From Terriglobia bacterium (GTDB lineage: Bacteria; Acidobacteriota; Terriglobia; Bryobacterales; Bryobacteraceae), in assembly GCA_020073365.1 (NCBI GenBank), contig JAIQFL010000012.1, positions 1 to 62,865 of the forward strand: a stretch of 62,865 nucleotides of DNA, read 5' to 3'. Position 1 is the first letter of the stretch. Each line of letters begins with the position of its first letter. Shown in pieces: positions 25,020 through 32,919 of the stretch. The notes beneath the pieces were generated by a model. That model had not been told where the DNA came from and did not search any database. It saw only the letters and a list, made by a program, of their open reading frames with translations. Both the position numbers and the translations under genes were made by a program.

Positions 25020-25062
25020 TCCGGAACCTAAGATTCGCTTGAGGCTACCGCCTGCGCGTCGT

Positions 25063-25097
25063 CAAGTGTCGAGTCAGGTGTCGAGGCAGGTGTCGAT
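25063..25097 (-). repeat. Three 12-bp-phased direct repeats, candidate activator sites
   Basis: On the plus strand CAAGTGTCGAG, CAGGTGTCGAG and CAGGTGTCGAT, each starting 12 bases after the last. They lie 44-78 bases upstream of the promoter at 25004-25019, a normal distance for enhancer sites. The sequence differs from the TGCCCGAAAAC element. Confidence 0.55.
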
Positions 25098-25187
25098 GTC
25101 CGGCTTGGGTCAGCGGCGCAGCACGCCTCCCTCCCGGCCGGAACGGTGCTTGAAGCTGTTGAGATCCATGGCGCCCCGGCATCGCTT

Positions 25188-25481
25188 TCACCGACGAAGT
25201 CCCGAGTGCGGCAGGCGTTTTTGCTGGATCAACTCAACAAGGTAGGAGGTATAGATTCCCGAGGCTTTCAGGCCGACGTCCTTCGACGCAAGGCGTCGCA
25301 GCAGAGCAAGGCCATCGTGGCCGATTGCCGAGACGTCGCGCAAAAGCAGCCGAACGGGTTTTCTCTTGGAAGCCGCCCGATTACAGAACGTCTCCAGCGT
25401 ATCGATGGACTCGCCCGAGAGCCGGCCATCCACCGTAATAGTGGTGAGCGCGGGCTCATCAGATGTCATGATTCGGATCAT
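25188..25481 (-). CDS. STAS-domain-like protein
   Basis: 97 aa from ATG 25481, behind GAGGAGGGC. Fold order matches STAS/anti-sigma-factor antagonist domains: TTITVDGRLSGESIDTLETF, then KPVRLLLRDVSAIGHDGLAL and LLRRLASKDVGLKASG. The position of the phosphorylated Ser (usually DxSG) reads DVSAIG, so Ser is kept but the following Gly is not. It may bind a partner switch, but no anti-sigma kinase is in the window. Divergent from the cytidylate-kinase-like gene. Confidence 0.65.
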   Translation of the reverse strand: MIRIMTSDEPALTTITVDGRLSGESIDTLETFCNRAASKRKPVRLLLRDVSAIGHDGLALLRRLASKDVGLKASGIYTSYLVELIQQKRLPHSGLRR

Positions 25482-25510
25482 TGCGAGTGCCCTCCTCAAC
25501 GCTGCGAAGC

Positions 25511-25526
25511 TGCACGTCGAAATCCA
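25511..25526 (-). promoter_or_regulatory. Sigma-54-like promoter (TGGATTT-N4-GTGCA)
   Basis: TGGATTTCGACGTGCA on the minus strand; one mismatch in the -12 block. Predicted start about 25500, 19 bases before the STAS gene. Confidence 0.42.
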
Positions 25527-25588
25527 GTCGTTTCGACCGGGAACTTGCTGCAGCTCTCCATAGCCATCGGCTGGGGCGCTGCCCAACC

Positions 25589-25604
25589 TGGAAACCGAAG
25601 TGCA
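25589..25604 (+). promoter_or_regulatory. Sigma-54-like promoter (TGGAAAC-N4-GTGCA)
   Basis: TGGAAACCGAAGTGCA reads toward the cytidylate-kinase-like gene with a leader of about 80 bases. Divergent to the sequence at 25511-25526. Confidence 0.4.
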
Positions 25605-25694
25605 GTTACGATGATGTTCGCAGCGCAGGTTGCCGAACGCGGCGAACTAGCGAACAGGCCTTAGCTTCAGCCTTGCTGATCGGGAGGCGAAAGT

Positions 25695-26390
25695 ATGTTT
25701 CGAGTGGTCACGGTAGCACGGGAGTACGGTAGCAGCGGGGCCGCAATCGCCCAAAGGGTCGCAGAACACCTTGAGTGGAAGCTGCTGGACAAGAATCTGA
25801 TCGAGGCCGTTGCGCGTCGGGCTCAAGTGGACGTCGCCACGGCTCGCAGATATGACGGGTCCGTGGATTCGTGGTGGCATCGAATCAATCGCGCCGGTCT
25901 TTGGTCTGCCGGCGTAGCGGCCGGCCTGCGTCCTGCCGACGCGCAGTTCTTCGACGCGGAGACGATGGCTGCCGTCGCGCAAGAGATTATCGAAGGCGCG
26001 GCCTCCAAAGGAAACTGCGTCATCGTGGGACGCGGCGCGCAGTGCGTGCTCCAGAGTCGGCCCGAAGCTCTTCACATCTTCATTTATGGACCTTGGCCCG
26101 AGCGCATCGCGCGAGTTCAGGAACGCATGGGGAACGACTGTGACGTCGCCAAGTTGCTTGGGGCTACTGATCGCCTGCGCGCCGCATACGTTCGGCGATA
26201 CTTTGGGCGTGACTGGAAAGACCGTCATCTGTACCAGATGATGATCAGCTCGCATATCGGGATCGAGAAAGCCGCACTGTTGATCGTCAATGCGGTCAAC
26301 GGCGAAAGCCTGGCACCGAACGGACCCGAGCCTTCGGCTTCCGGTGTGTTGACGAACGCGGAAGCGCAACCGGTAGTCGGAGGGGTATAG
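25695..26390 (+). CDS. Cytidylate-kinase-like family protein
   Basis: 231 aa. P-loop variant VVTVAREYGSSGAAIAQRVA (GSSG where kinases usually have GxGKS), followed by LLDKNLIEAVARRA and NCVIVGRGAQCVL, RIARVQERM, typical of the cytidylate_kin2 family rather than canonical Cmk. The substrate is unknown; members occur in stress and anaerobic gene sets. The C-terminal 30 residues are a low-complexity tail. Preceded by GGGAGGCGAAAGT and followed after two bases by a 38-aa membrane peptide, probably in one transcript. Confidence 0.82.
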   Translation: MFRVVTVAREYGSSGAAIAQRVAEHLEWKLLDKNLIEAVARRAQVDVATARRYDGSVDSWWHRINRAGLWSAGVAAGLRPADAQFFDAETMAAVAQEIIEGAASKGNCVIVGRGAQCVLQSRPEALHIFIYGPWPERIARVQERMGNDCDVAKLLGATDRLRAAYVRRYFGRDWKDRHLYQMMISSHIGIEKAALLIVNAVNGESLAPNGPEPSASGVLTNAEAQPVVGGV

Positions 26391-26392
26391 CC

Positions 26393-26509
26393 ATGCACGT
26401 TCAGGATGACCGGAAGGGCCAGGCGAGCTGGTCCTTGAAAATCATGTTCTTAGCTATCACGGTGGGCCCCTGGCTAATCCTGATGTGGTTGCTCTGGCCC
26501 CGTTGTTGA
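26393..26509 (+). CDS. 38-aa membrane peptide
   Basis: ATG 26393 overlaps the end of the ribosome-site region GGAGGGG of the preceding gene's tail. Encodes MHVQDDRKGQASWSLKIMFL then a hydrophobic stretch ending LILMWLLWPRC. One membrane helix with a polar N-terminus. It starts two bases after the cytidylate-kinase-like stop, so translational coupling is likely. Too short to assign; supported by position, ribosome site and composition. Confidence 0.5.
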   Translation: MHVQDDRKGQASWSLKIMFLAITVGPWLILMWLLWPRC

Positions 26510-26540
26510 ATGTGCACGTTTTGTAAGCGGGCGAACGGCC

Positions 26541-26556
26541 TGGCGCTTCAGATGCG
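26541..26556 (+). promoter_or_regulatory. Sigma-54-like promoter (TGGCGCT-N4-ATGCG)
   Basis: TGGCGCTTCAGATGCG keeps TGGC and the -12 GC with correct spacing; predicted start about 26567, 19 bases before the next gene. Confidence 0.42.
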
Positions 26557-26585
26557 TTGGGGGAAAGGCGAACGGAGGTTGCACT

Positions 26586-26819
26586 ATGTCCGACTCCACT
26601 AAGGTGATCCTGGCGTTGTACTGCGCTATGGTGGTGATTCTGGCGCTCTGTTGTTTCATTCAAGATCACATTCCAAAGCGGCCTCGAACGGCGAAGGGCA
26701 CCGCTGCACCCCAAATCGGGCCCAGCGGCGAGTATTCTGGCACCTCAACCTTAGATCGGTTCGGACAGAACAAGGCGCCCAACAATGACTGGGAGCTGCA
26801 TGAGTCGCGATGTAAATAG
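26586..26819 (+). CDS. Small single-helix membrane protein
   Basis: 77 aa behind ACGGAGGTTGCACT. Helix at the N-terminus (VILALYCAMVVILALCCFI) then a polar, Pro- and Gly-rich tail facing one side. No family recognised. It precedes a tandem universal stress protein by 29 bases, echoing the 79-aa membrane protein before the Usp gene at 12521. Confidence 0.65.
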   Translation: MSDSTKVILALYCAMVVILALCCFIQDHIPKRPRTAKGTAAPQIGPSGEYSGTSTLDRFGQNKAPNNDWELHESRCK

Positions 26820-26848
26820 CTCCTCGTACAATCAAAGAGGGTCGTGTC

Positions 26849-27715
26849 ATGCTACGAATAGCTCGCATACTTTTTCCGGTCGATTTTTCAGATCGCTGTG
26901 CCCTGATTGGCGGACGCGTTAAGGCGCTCGCAGAGCATTTTCAGGCCGTAGTGGTCTTGCTCTACACGCTGGAACCTCTGCCAGCGCACGTCGCTGCGTT
27001 GGACATGACGCCCCTGATTCCCGAAACGACTGCCGCATTGAAGGAGAGCGCCCGGGCTGAAGTCGAACGCTTCCTCAAGAAGGAATTCTCGCATCTGTCC
27101 GTCCGTCGCGTTCTCGCCGAGGGCTTCGCAGCCGAAGTTATCGTTCAACATTCACATGCGCTCCAGACGGACCTGATTCTCATGCCAACACGGGGGCTAG
27201 GTGCGTTTCGGCGGTACATAATCGGCTCCGTGACAGCCAAGGTCCTGCACGACGCAGACTGCCCCGTTTGGACTGGCGTACATCATGAACTGGCGCCACA
27301 CGTCTGGACCGAGCTGCTTCACGTAGTCTGCGCCGTGGACTTGGGTCCGCAGAGCGTCAAAGCCTTAGCCTGGGCATTCGGCTTCGCGAGCCAATGGCAA
27401 GCAAAGCTCACCTTACTATATGTCGCACCGGCTCTCGAGCCAGTCCCAGGCCAATACTTTAATCCAGACTGGCGAATACCGTTCATGAGCGCGACTCGCG
27501 AGGAACTCCAAAAGATCAGAGATTCGGTCGGCGCGGATTGTGAGATTCACGTTGAGACAGGCGAGGCCGCAAAGACCGTGGTGGCAACTGCAGCGGCATT
27601 GAAGGCGGATCTCCTGGTCATCGGTCGAAGCCCGCATGACGGATTAGTAGGGCGGCTCCGAGCGAATGCATATGCGATTATCACCCAATCCCCGTGTCCA
27701 GTTGTCAGCGTATAG
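26849..27715 (+). CDS. Tandem universal stress protein
   Basis: 288 aa, two UspA domains: MLRIARILFPVDFSDRCALI to PTRGLGAFRRYIIGSVTAKV; then LLHVVCAVDLGPQSVKALAW to IGRSPHDGLVGRLRANAYAI and CPVVSV. The glycine loop G-2x-G-9x-GS is well kept in domain 1 (GLGAFRRYIIGS), suggesting ATP binding there. Closely related to the protein at 32920-33771 (same SVTAKVLHDADC / SITAKVLHDSSC region), less so to 12521-13324. Confidence 0.92.
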   Translation: MLRIARILFPVDFSDRCALIGGRVKALAEHFQAVVVLLYTLEPLPAHVAALDMTPLIPETTAALKESARAEVERFLKKEFSHLSVRRVLAEGFAAEVIVQHSHALQTDLILMPTRGLGAFRRYIIGSVTAKVLHDADCPVWTGVHHELAPHVWTELLHVVCAVDLGPQSVKALAWAFGFASQWQAKLTLLYVAPALEPVPGQYFNPDWRIPFMSATREELQKIRDSVGADCEIHVETGEAAKTVVATAAALKADLLVIGRSPHDGLVGRLRANAYAIITQSPCPVVSV

Positions 27716-28056
27716 GGATCACTCTCTGCTAACCAGCGGAGGTTCCTTTGTTCCCCCGTTGGCCACGCCTGGCGCACGTGTTGACGCAGAGGGGGGAGCT
27801 ACGGGTGCGTATGCGTGCGGTGCGCAGATGAGCCGAATTGCAAGCCGCCCCAGTGAGGCGCAGCGCTCGGCGCTGCACGCCACGGGTCGCAAGCCGCACG
27901 TCGGAACCATCCTGGAGCTGACCCAGATCTGTTCACGCCGGCGCCTCTGAAGGTTGCAAGCAGCCGATTCCTTCCGGGCCTTGCTCGCGGACGATTCGAG
28001 TGTCTGCCGTTCGCGCAGGCGCGACACGATCAATCCGGGTGCTGAGCCACGGGAAG
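27716..28056. other. No recognisable gene
   Basis: About 340 bases between the Usp gene and the TRIC remnant. Arginine- and alanine-rich frames only; nothing recognised. Confidence 0.45.
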
Positions 28057-28395
28057 TCACCAGCCCTTCCGGATCGCCATGAGACGCAGCGCGACACACA
28101 CAATCCCACCACGGAGGTCAGAAAAACGGCGTTGCCGAAGACGACGACCGTCGCGCCTGCAAGGGCCGCGACTGCGTAGAGCTCGGCGGTAAAGACGACC
28201 GGGACTTCCCAGACAAGTAGATCGCGCGCCATCCCTCCGCCGATACCATTCAGCACACCCATCAGCACCGCCGCGCCCGGTCCGAGATGGAAGGCGATCG
28301 CCTTGCCGGCTCCGGCGGCCGCAAAAAGCCCAATCCCAGCGCATCGAAGATATGTACACAAGCAGCAATTCCTGTCGCTGCTCGCCACTCATCTG
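28057..28395 (-). pseudogene. TRIC/YicG-family channel, C-terminal half
   Basis: Second half of a trimeric intracellular cation channel-type protein. Reads VYIFDALGLG, then after a shift GLFAAAGAGKAIAFHLGPGA, GVLNGIGGGMARDLLVWEVP and LYAVAALAGATVVVFGN, then a second shift to VCVALRLMAIRKGW. The intact relative at 36302-36973 has GIGGGLVRDVLVSDVP and LRMVSIRRGW at the same places. The first half, including the first GGxxRD repeat, is absent. Confidence 0.72.
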
Positions 28396-28438
28396 GCCGT
28401 GGCAATCGACGACGCGTTGAATCTCCATCGTTTCCAGG

Positions 28439-28690
28439 GGTCCTGTGCTCAGCGCGCCCATTTCTGAACTCGAGGCCCACACCGCGCACAAACTCTCTGC
28501 GGAGAGTAACGAAGCTCTTCAGGGCATGCTCGATGAAACACAACGGACCCAGATCCTGCGTGCGCTGGAAGCGGCAAATGGGGCCATTTCGGGGCCTGAT
28601 GGAGCGGCTGCGCCTCGGGATGAAGGGTTCGACCCTTCAGCTTCGCATGCAGAAGCTGGGCATTCGCGCTTCACGGACAGCCCTTCGGAA
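28439..28690 (+). pseudogene. C-terminal tail of a sigma-54 activator
   Basis: Linker plus Fis-type helix-turn-helix: ETQRTQILRALEAANGAISG, PDGAAA, then after a one-base shift LGMKGSTLQLRMQKLGI. It is clearly related to the end of the GAF-type activator at 22498-24549 ([20 protein letters not shown]). The AAA+ domain is missing, so this is a relic of a third activator gene. Confidence 0.72.
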
Positions 28691-28844
28691 CAAACAGTAG
28701 CTTCAGCGCCGGACTGCTCGATTCCAACCCCCACCTGCACCACCAAAGCGCACTCAGGTCCGTTGGGCCGCCTCACGAACCTGAGTGTCTGGCCCGTTTA
28801 GGGCATTTCGGCAGTACTCACCTGGGGCTGCGCCGACAGGAAAG

Positions 28845-28995
28845 CCTCGTGTGGAACGCCGACCTCTCGCTGCCAGTGAAGGAGTTCGATTTGTCGGAAC
28901 CGGAGATCGCGCGCATCAAGACGGCAATCCAGACGTGGGACTCTTACGGGGCTGCCGCGGACCGACATTGGCTGGAACCACTGGTCGTGGCGGAC
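28845..28995 (+). pseudogene. C-terminal remnant of a small unknown protein
   Basis: LVWNADLSLPVKEFDLSEPE and IARIKTAIQTWDSYGAAADR-HWLEPLV. Matches the decayed gene at 3018-3345 in its last half. No start or N-terminal half here. Function unknown. Confidence 0.6.
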
Positions 28996-29236
28996 GCATC
29001 GACCCGTTGCAGCGGAACCTACAGGGATCTCCTGCCGACCAACCAGCTAACGTCCGAGCCGATCCCGAACAAAGCGGCAGGTAATAGCGAGTATCAGAGT
29101 AAAACGTTCTGTTTTCTGAGCCCTGGCTACAAGTGCCTCAATGCAAATTCGATTACCCTCCGTAGCATTATGCTTATGCTGGGGTGTAGTACCCTGCCGT
29201 TGAGGAGTTGGGTGTGCGGGCAGAGAGGCAATCAGA

Positions 29237-29812
29237 ATGAATCACGAACACAACACGACCGTCAAAGTCATCGATCCGGTCTGCGGCATGACGATCGCAC
29301 CGGAGGACGCCGTTGGGCACGTCGAGCACGAGGGCGCCACCTACTATTTTTGCAGCCCGTCTTGCATGGAGAAGTTCCAGGCCAACCCGAAGCGATTTCT
29401 CAAGTCGCACGGCCACGCAGTTCCTCCCAGTAGGGACGCAGTCGAGTACACCTGCCTCATGCATCCGGAAGTGCGCCAGATTGGGCCCGGGGCTTGCCCC
29501 AAGTGCGGCATGGCGCTGGAACGCGCCACAATTGCGTGCCGCAGATGCGCGCCGAATACCCCTGCCCAATGCACCCGGAAATCGTCAGGAGCGAGCCGGG
29601 TTCGTGCCCCATCTACGGCATGGCGCTCGAACCGCGCGAGGTCACTGGCGATCAGGTCAATCCGGAACTCGTGGACATGACGCGCCGTTTCTGGACGAGG
29701 GTCGCCCTCACTGTTCCCGTCCTCGCCTTCATGATTTCAGAATTCGTGCCGGGCGATCCCTTGATGCGCCCGCCTTCACATTGGCGCCCTCCCGGAATTC
29801 GCGGCTCTGGAT
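29237..29812 (+). pseudogene. Copper P-type ATPase N-terminus (YHS and metal-binding domains), truncated
   Basis: Starts MNHEHNTTVKVIDPVCGMTI, a YHS domain (YYFCSPSCMEKFQANPKRFL), then a heavy-metal-binding repeat [20 protein letters not shown]. After a frame change near 29530 a second repeat follows ([19 protein letters not shown]) and the first membrane helix ([19 protein letters not shown]). It then runs into a SYLF-gene tail; the actuator, phosphorylation and remaining membrane domains are lost. Intact copper ATPase function is supplied elsewhere by the CopB-type gene at 37352. Confidence 0.78.
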
Positions 29813-29836
29813 GAGGCACAGCCCGCAGCGGGCGCC

Positions 29837-29875
29837 GCGGACCTGAGCGCCCTGCTCAACAAATACTCGCCCCGA
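29837..29875 (+). pseudogene. SYLF-domain gene 3' tip
   Basis: AADLSALLNKYSPR matches the conserved end of SYLF (Ysc84) proteins and the similar AADLIALLNKYSPR at the end of the remnant at 32485-32742. Ends 31 bases from the kefB-type stop, convergently, as in that second copy. Confidence 0.6.
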
Positions 29876-29906
29876 AGTGTCGCCGTTCGTCGTCAGCCTG
29901 GCGCGG

Positions 29907-31595
29907 TTAGCCGACGGCCCCGCCGTAGAACTCCGCTCTCACCGCAGAGACCATCCGTGAGGTTGTCGCCTCATCGCACTGATATCGCACCATAGCTTGA
30001 CGAACCATCTCCACACCGCCTTCGAACTCTGCCTGTACGACGGCATTGACTCCCATCTTTCGCAACTCGGCCACATGGTGCTCTCGCGCGGCTCGCGCGA
30101 TCACGACGATCTCTGGATTCAGGAGTCGTGCGCGTTCGACGCACAGCCGAATGGTGCTGGTGTCCGGAATCGTCAACAGCAGAATTCGAGCGCTCTCGAT
30201 CTTGGCTGCACGGAGAAGTTCTTCTCCCGTGATATCGCCCCAAATACCGATAAGTCCAGTTCCAGTCATGTCGCTGAAAACCGAGTGATTCAACTCCACG
30301 GTTACCAGTGGGATCCCCGCGGTCTGGAGTACATGGGCAACAGCCTTGCCGCTCCGGCCATAACCGCCGACCACAACATGCCCCCGGGGGACGTCGTTCG
30401 GTAGGTCGATCGGCGCGGCTACCGGGGATGTCTTGCGCCAAGTCCGCCAGGCGCGGCCCAGTGTAAGCGCCCTGCCCGATATGACGGGCGATAACGCCAT
30501 TGTGAAGACGGTACACGTCAGCACCAGATCATAAGTGGACTTCGATAGCAGCCCGGAGCCGACGCCGATCCGCGCCAGCACAAACGAGAACTCCCCAACC
30601 TGTGACAGGCCCAGCCCGACAATCCAGGGCGCCATATTGACATAGCCGAACGCCCTCGTCAATAACCCGATAATCAAGGCCTTGCCGACGACGATCAGAA
30701 TTACGGCGCCCGCGACCCGGGGGATGTGTGCCAACGCATAGCGCGGGTCGAGCAGCATGCCCACGGTAACGAAGAACAGCAGCCCAAAAATATCGCGGAC
30801 TGGCACCACATCGCTTAAAGCCTGATGGCTGAATTCCGATTCGCTAAGAATAATCCCGGCGATGAAGGCCCCCAACGCAAAGGACAGGCCCATCTTCTGG
30901 GTGGCGTATCCCACGCCGACTCCAACGGCAACGATGGACACCAGGAACAACTCCCGTGAACCCCACACCAGCACCCACTTGAGCAGCCGGGGCAAAAGCC
31001 ACTTGCCCAGGATCACCACGACGAACAAAAATGCAGCGGCGATTCCCACGGCGCGCGCAAGCTTTACGAAGAAATGGCTGAAGTCTCCCAATTGCGGCAG
31101 AATGACGAGCATCGGAACGACTGCCAGGTCCTGCACGACGAGCAGACCGATCATTACACGGCTGGCCAATGTCGACGTCACGCCGGCTGCGGAAATCGTT
31201 TTCAGTACCACCACCGTGCTGGACAGGGAGACCATCGCGCCGAACCAGATCGCTTCCGTCACAGACATTCCAAACAGCTTTACGCCGGCCAGGGCGCCGG
31301 TCGCGGAAGTGAGGACAATCTGAATTGGCCCGCCGATCAATGCAATCCGGCGGACCGGCTGGAGGTCCCGAAAGGACATTTCCAATCCGAGGGAGAAGAG
31401 CAGGAGAGCCACGCCAATCTCGGCCAGAAGTTCAATATCGTGAACTTGAACCACTGTCGGTCCGGCCGTGTAGGGGCCCACTAGCACGCCGGCGGCCACA
31501 TAGCCGACCAGCAGCGGCAAACGCGACACGCGCGCCAGCAGTCCCCCGAACAGACCGGCGACCACGATGAGGACAAAGTCAGACGCGATACCCAA
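29907..31595 (-). CDS. KefB-type monovalent cation:proton antiporter (CPA2) with TrkA-N
   Basis: 562 aa. Twelve to thirteen helices of a Na+/H+ exchanger domain (LLVGYVAAGVLVGPY, GVALLLFSLGLEMSF, WFGAMVSLSSTVVVLKT, VVQDLAVVP) followed by a cytoplasmic Rossmann TrkA-N domain (HVVVGGYGRSGKAVAHVLQT) that usually binds NAD(H). Exports K+ or Na+ in exchange for protons, protecting cytoplasmic pH or electrophile balance. Complete to the stop. A decayed inverted copy of its last 140 codons lies at 32057-32472. Starts 4 bases inside the edge of a response-regulator remnant. Confidence 0.92.
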   Translation of the reverse strand: MGIASDFVLIVVAGLFGGLLARVSRLPLLVGYVAAGVLVGPYTAGPTVVQVHDIELLAEIGVALLLFSLGLEMSFRDLQPVRRIALIGGPIQIVLTSATGALAGVKLFGMSVTEAIWFGAMVSLSSTVVVLKTISAAGVTSTLASRVMIGLLVVQDLAVVPMLVILPQLGDFSHFFVKLARAVGIAAAFLFVVVILGKWLLPRLLKWVLVWGSRELFLVSIVAVGVGVGYATQKMGLSFALGAFIAGIILSESEFSHQALSDVVPVRDIFGLLFFVTVGMLLDPRYALAHIPRVAGAVILIVVGKALIIGLLTRAFGYVNMAPWIVGLGLSQVGEFSFVLARIGVGSGLLSKSTYDLVLTCTVFTMALSPVISGRALTLGRAWRTWRKTSPVAAPIDLPNDVPRGHVVVGGYGRSGKAVAHVLQTAGIPLVTVELNHSVFSDMTGTGLIGIWGDITGEELLRAAKIESARILLLTIPDTSTIRLCVERARLLNPEIVVIARAAREHHVAELRKMGVNAVVQAEFEGGVEMVRQAMVRYQCDEATTSRMVSAVRAEFYGGAVG

Positions 31596-31597
31596 TT

Positions 31598-31800
31598 GCC
31601 ACCTCCGGGAATGATCTTTTGGCGGACAGCATAGGGGATAATATCGGGCACGCGGTGCAGTTCGAGCTTCGCATGATGTGGATCCGCTGCGCTGCCACAG
31701 TATAGTGACTCACCTTCAGCAACCCCGCCACGTCTTTATTGGATTTGCGCCTGGGCCAGACGCGTTCAACGAATGCCGACGAGTTCGAGTCCCTCGCGGA
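31598..31800 (-). pseudogene. LuxR/NarL-type helix-turn-helix remnant
   Basis: KSNKDVAGLLKVSHYTVAAQ then RIHIMRSSN is the four-helix GerE domain of LuxR-type regulators (expected GKSNKEVA, S-TVE-HR-IMRKL). Flanking parts are in other frames (SPMLSAKRSFPE). No receiver domain remains. It sits directly upstream of the kefB-type gene. Confidence 0.55.
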
Positions 31801-32056
31801 AACTGCGCCAGCAACAGCGAACACGTGTACTACTCGACGACGAGAAACTGCGCCATCTCTCAAGAAGAGTACTCCAAGTAAGGTAATCACGGCGCCGGCT
31901 CAGAACAAAAGAACGCACGAACAGCGGCTGCACCGGGCGAACGCGAGCTGCTAGGAAGCAACCACTACCACGATGAAGACGATCATAACCGAATCAGAGC
32001 CGCCAAAAGGCAGCCCAAGCGCCACCTTGTCGCTGAGCGGGTGGTCGAGGTCTGCG

Positions 32057-32472
32057 GTGATCCCACTGGTCACCGTCGAGTTGAATCACGCGGTGTGCAG
32101 TGAAGCGACATCACTGGAACAGGACTCAGCGGTGTTTGGGGCGATATTGCGGGCGAAGAAATCCTGCGTGCGGCCAAGATCGAGAGCGCTCGGATTCTGC
32201 TGTTGACGATTCCAGAACCCAGCACCATTCGGTGCGCGTCGAACGCGCACGACGCCTGAATTTGAAGATAGTTGTGATCGCGCGAGCCGTGCGAGAGCAC
32301 CATGTGGCGGAGTTGAGAAAGATGGAAGTCGATGCCGCGGTATAGGCCGAGTTCGAAGGCGGTGTGGAGCTGGTCGTCAGGCTTTGGTTTTGATATCAGT
32401 GCGATGACGCGACAACCTCACGCCTGGTCTCCGCTGTCAGAGCGGAGTTCTACGTCGGGACCGCCGGCTAAT
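32057..32472 (+). pseudogene. Decayed inverted copy of the kefB-type 3' end
   Basis: Starts IPLVTVELNHAVCS and, through several frame changes and two internal stops, keeps GVWGDIAGEEILRAAKIESA, RILLLTIPEPSTIR, VVIARAVREHHVAELRKMEV and TTSRLVSAVRAEFYVGTAG before a normal stop. Each block matches the TrkA-N part of the antiporter at 29907-31595. It lies in opposite orientation and is followed convergently by a SYLF remnant, the same junction as at the intact gene. Confidence 0.82.
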
Positions 32473-32484
32473 CGAAAAGTCTCT

Positions 32485-32742
32485 CTATTTCTCTTCGCGG
32501 GGTGAGTATTTGTTCAGCAGGGCGATCAGGTCCGCGGCGGCCGCCGGAGGCTTGAACTGGCCTTTGACAATCTGCCTGTTGGAGAGAGGCTTACCGTACA
32601 GTTCCTTGTTTTCGCTCTTGTCCTGGAGCAGGGTCGCACCTGTTAACGCCAGGCCGGCGAAGACGCCGTGGGAACGGGAGTCGGAAAGAATCTTGGCTCT
32701 CATGGGCGCGTCAGTCTGAGCCGTGCTAGTCGCGTCACGCAT
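32485..32742 (-). pseudogene. SYLF (Ysc84)-domain C-terminal fragment
   Basis: Reads MRAKILSDSRSHGVFAGLAL, GATLLQDKSENKELYGKPLS and AADLIALLNKYSPREEK, the C-terminal third of a SYLF lipid-binding protein. The N-terminal two thirds are absent. A fuller but damaged member lies at 48415-49083. The stop is 13 bases from the stop of the decayed kefB copy. Confidence 0.7.
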
Positions 32743-32919
32743 GGTTCTGTCAGCCAGTGGACATCTGCGAAGAGCCCTCCCTGCGGAAAATCGAGAAAGC
32801 CTTGAGTCAATTGGGTTTCAAGCGCGGGTACTGAGTTTTCATTCCACAATTGCGCGTACGCTGTGGGTAGGGCCCGGTGGATGGGCGGCACGCACACGCC
32901 TATCCTCCCGATCGATTGG

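Noticed and set aside
25063..25097. CRISPR array
   Set aside because: Three 11-base units with one-base spacers do not fit repeat or spacer lengths, and no cas gene is in the window; activator sites are more likely.
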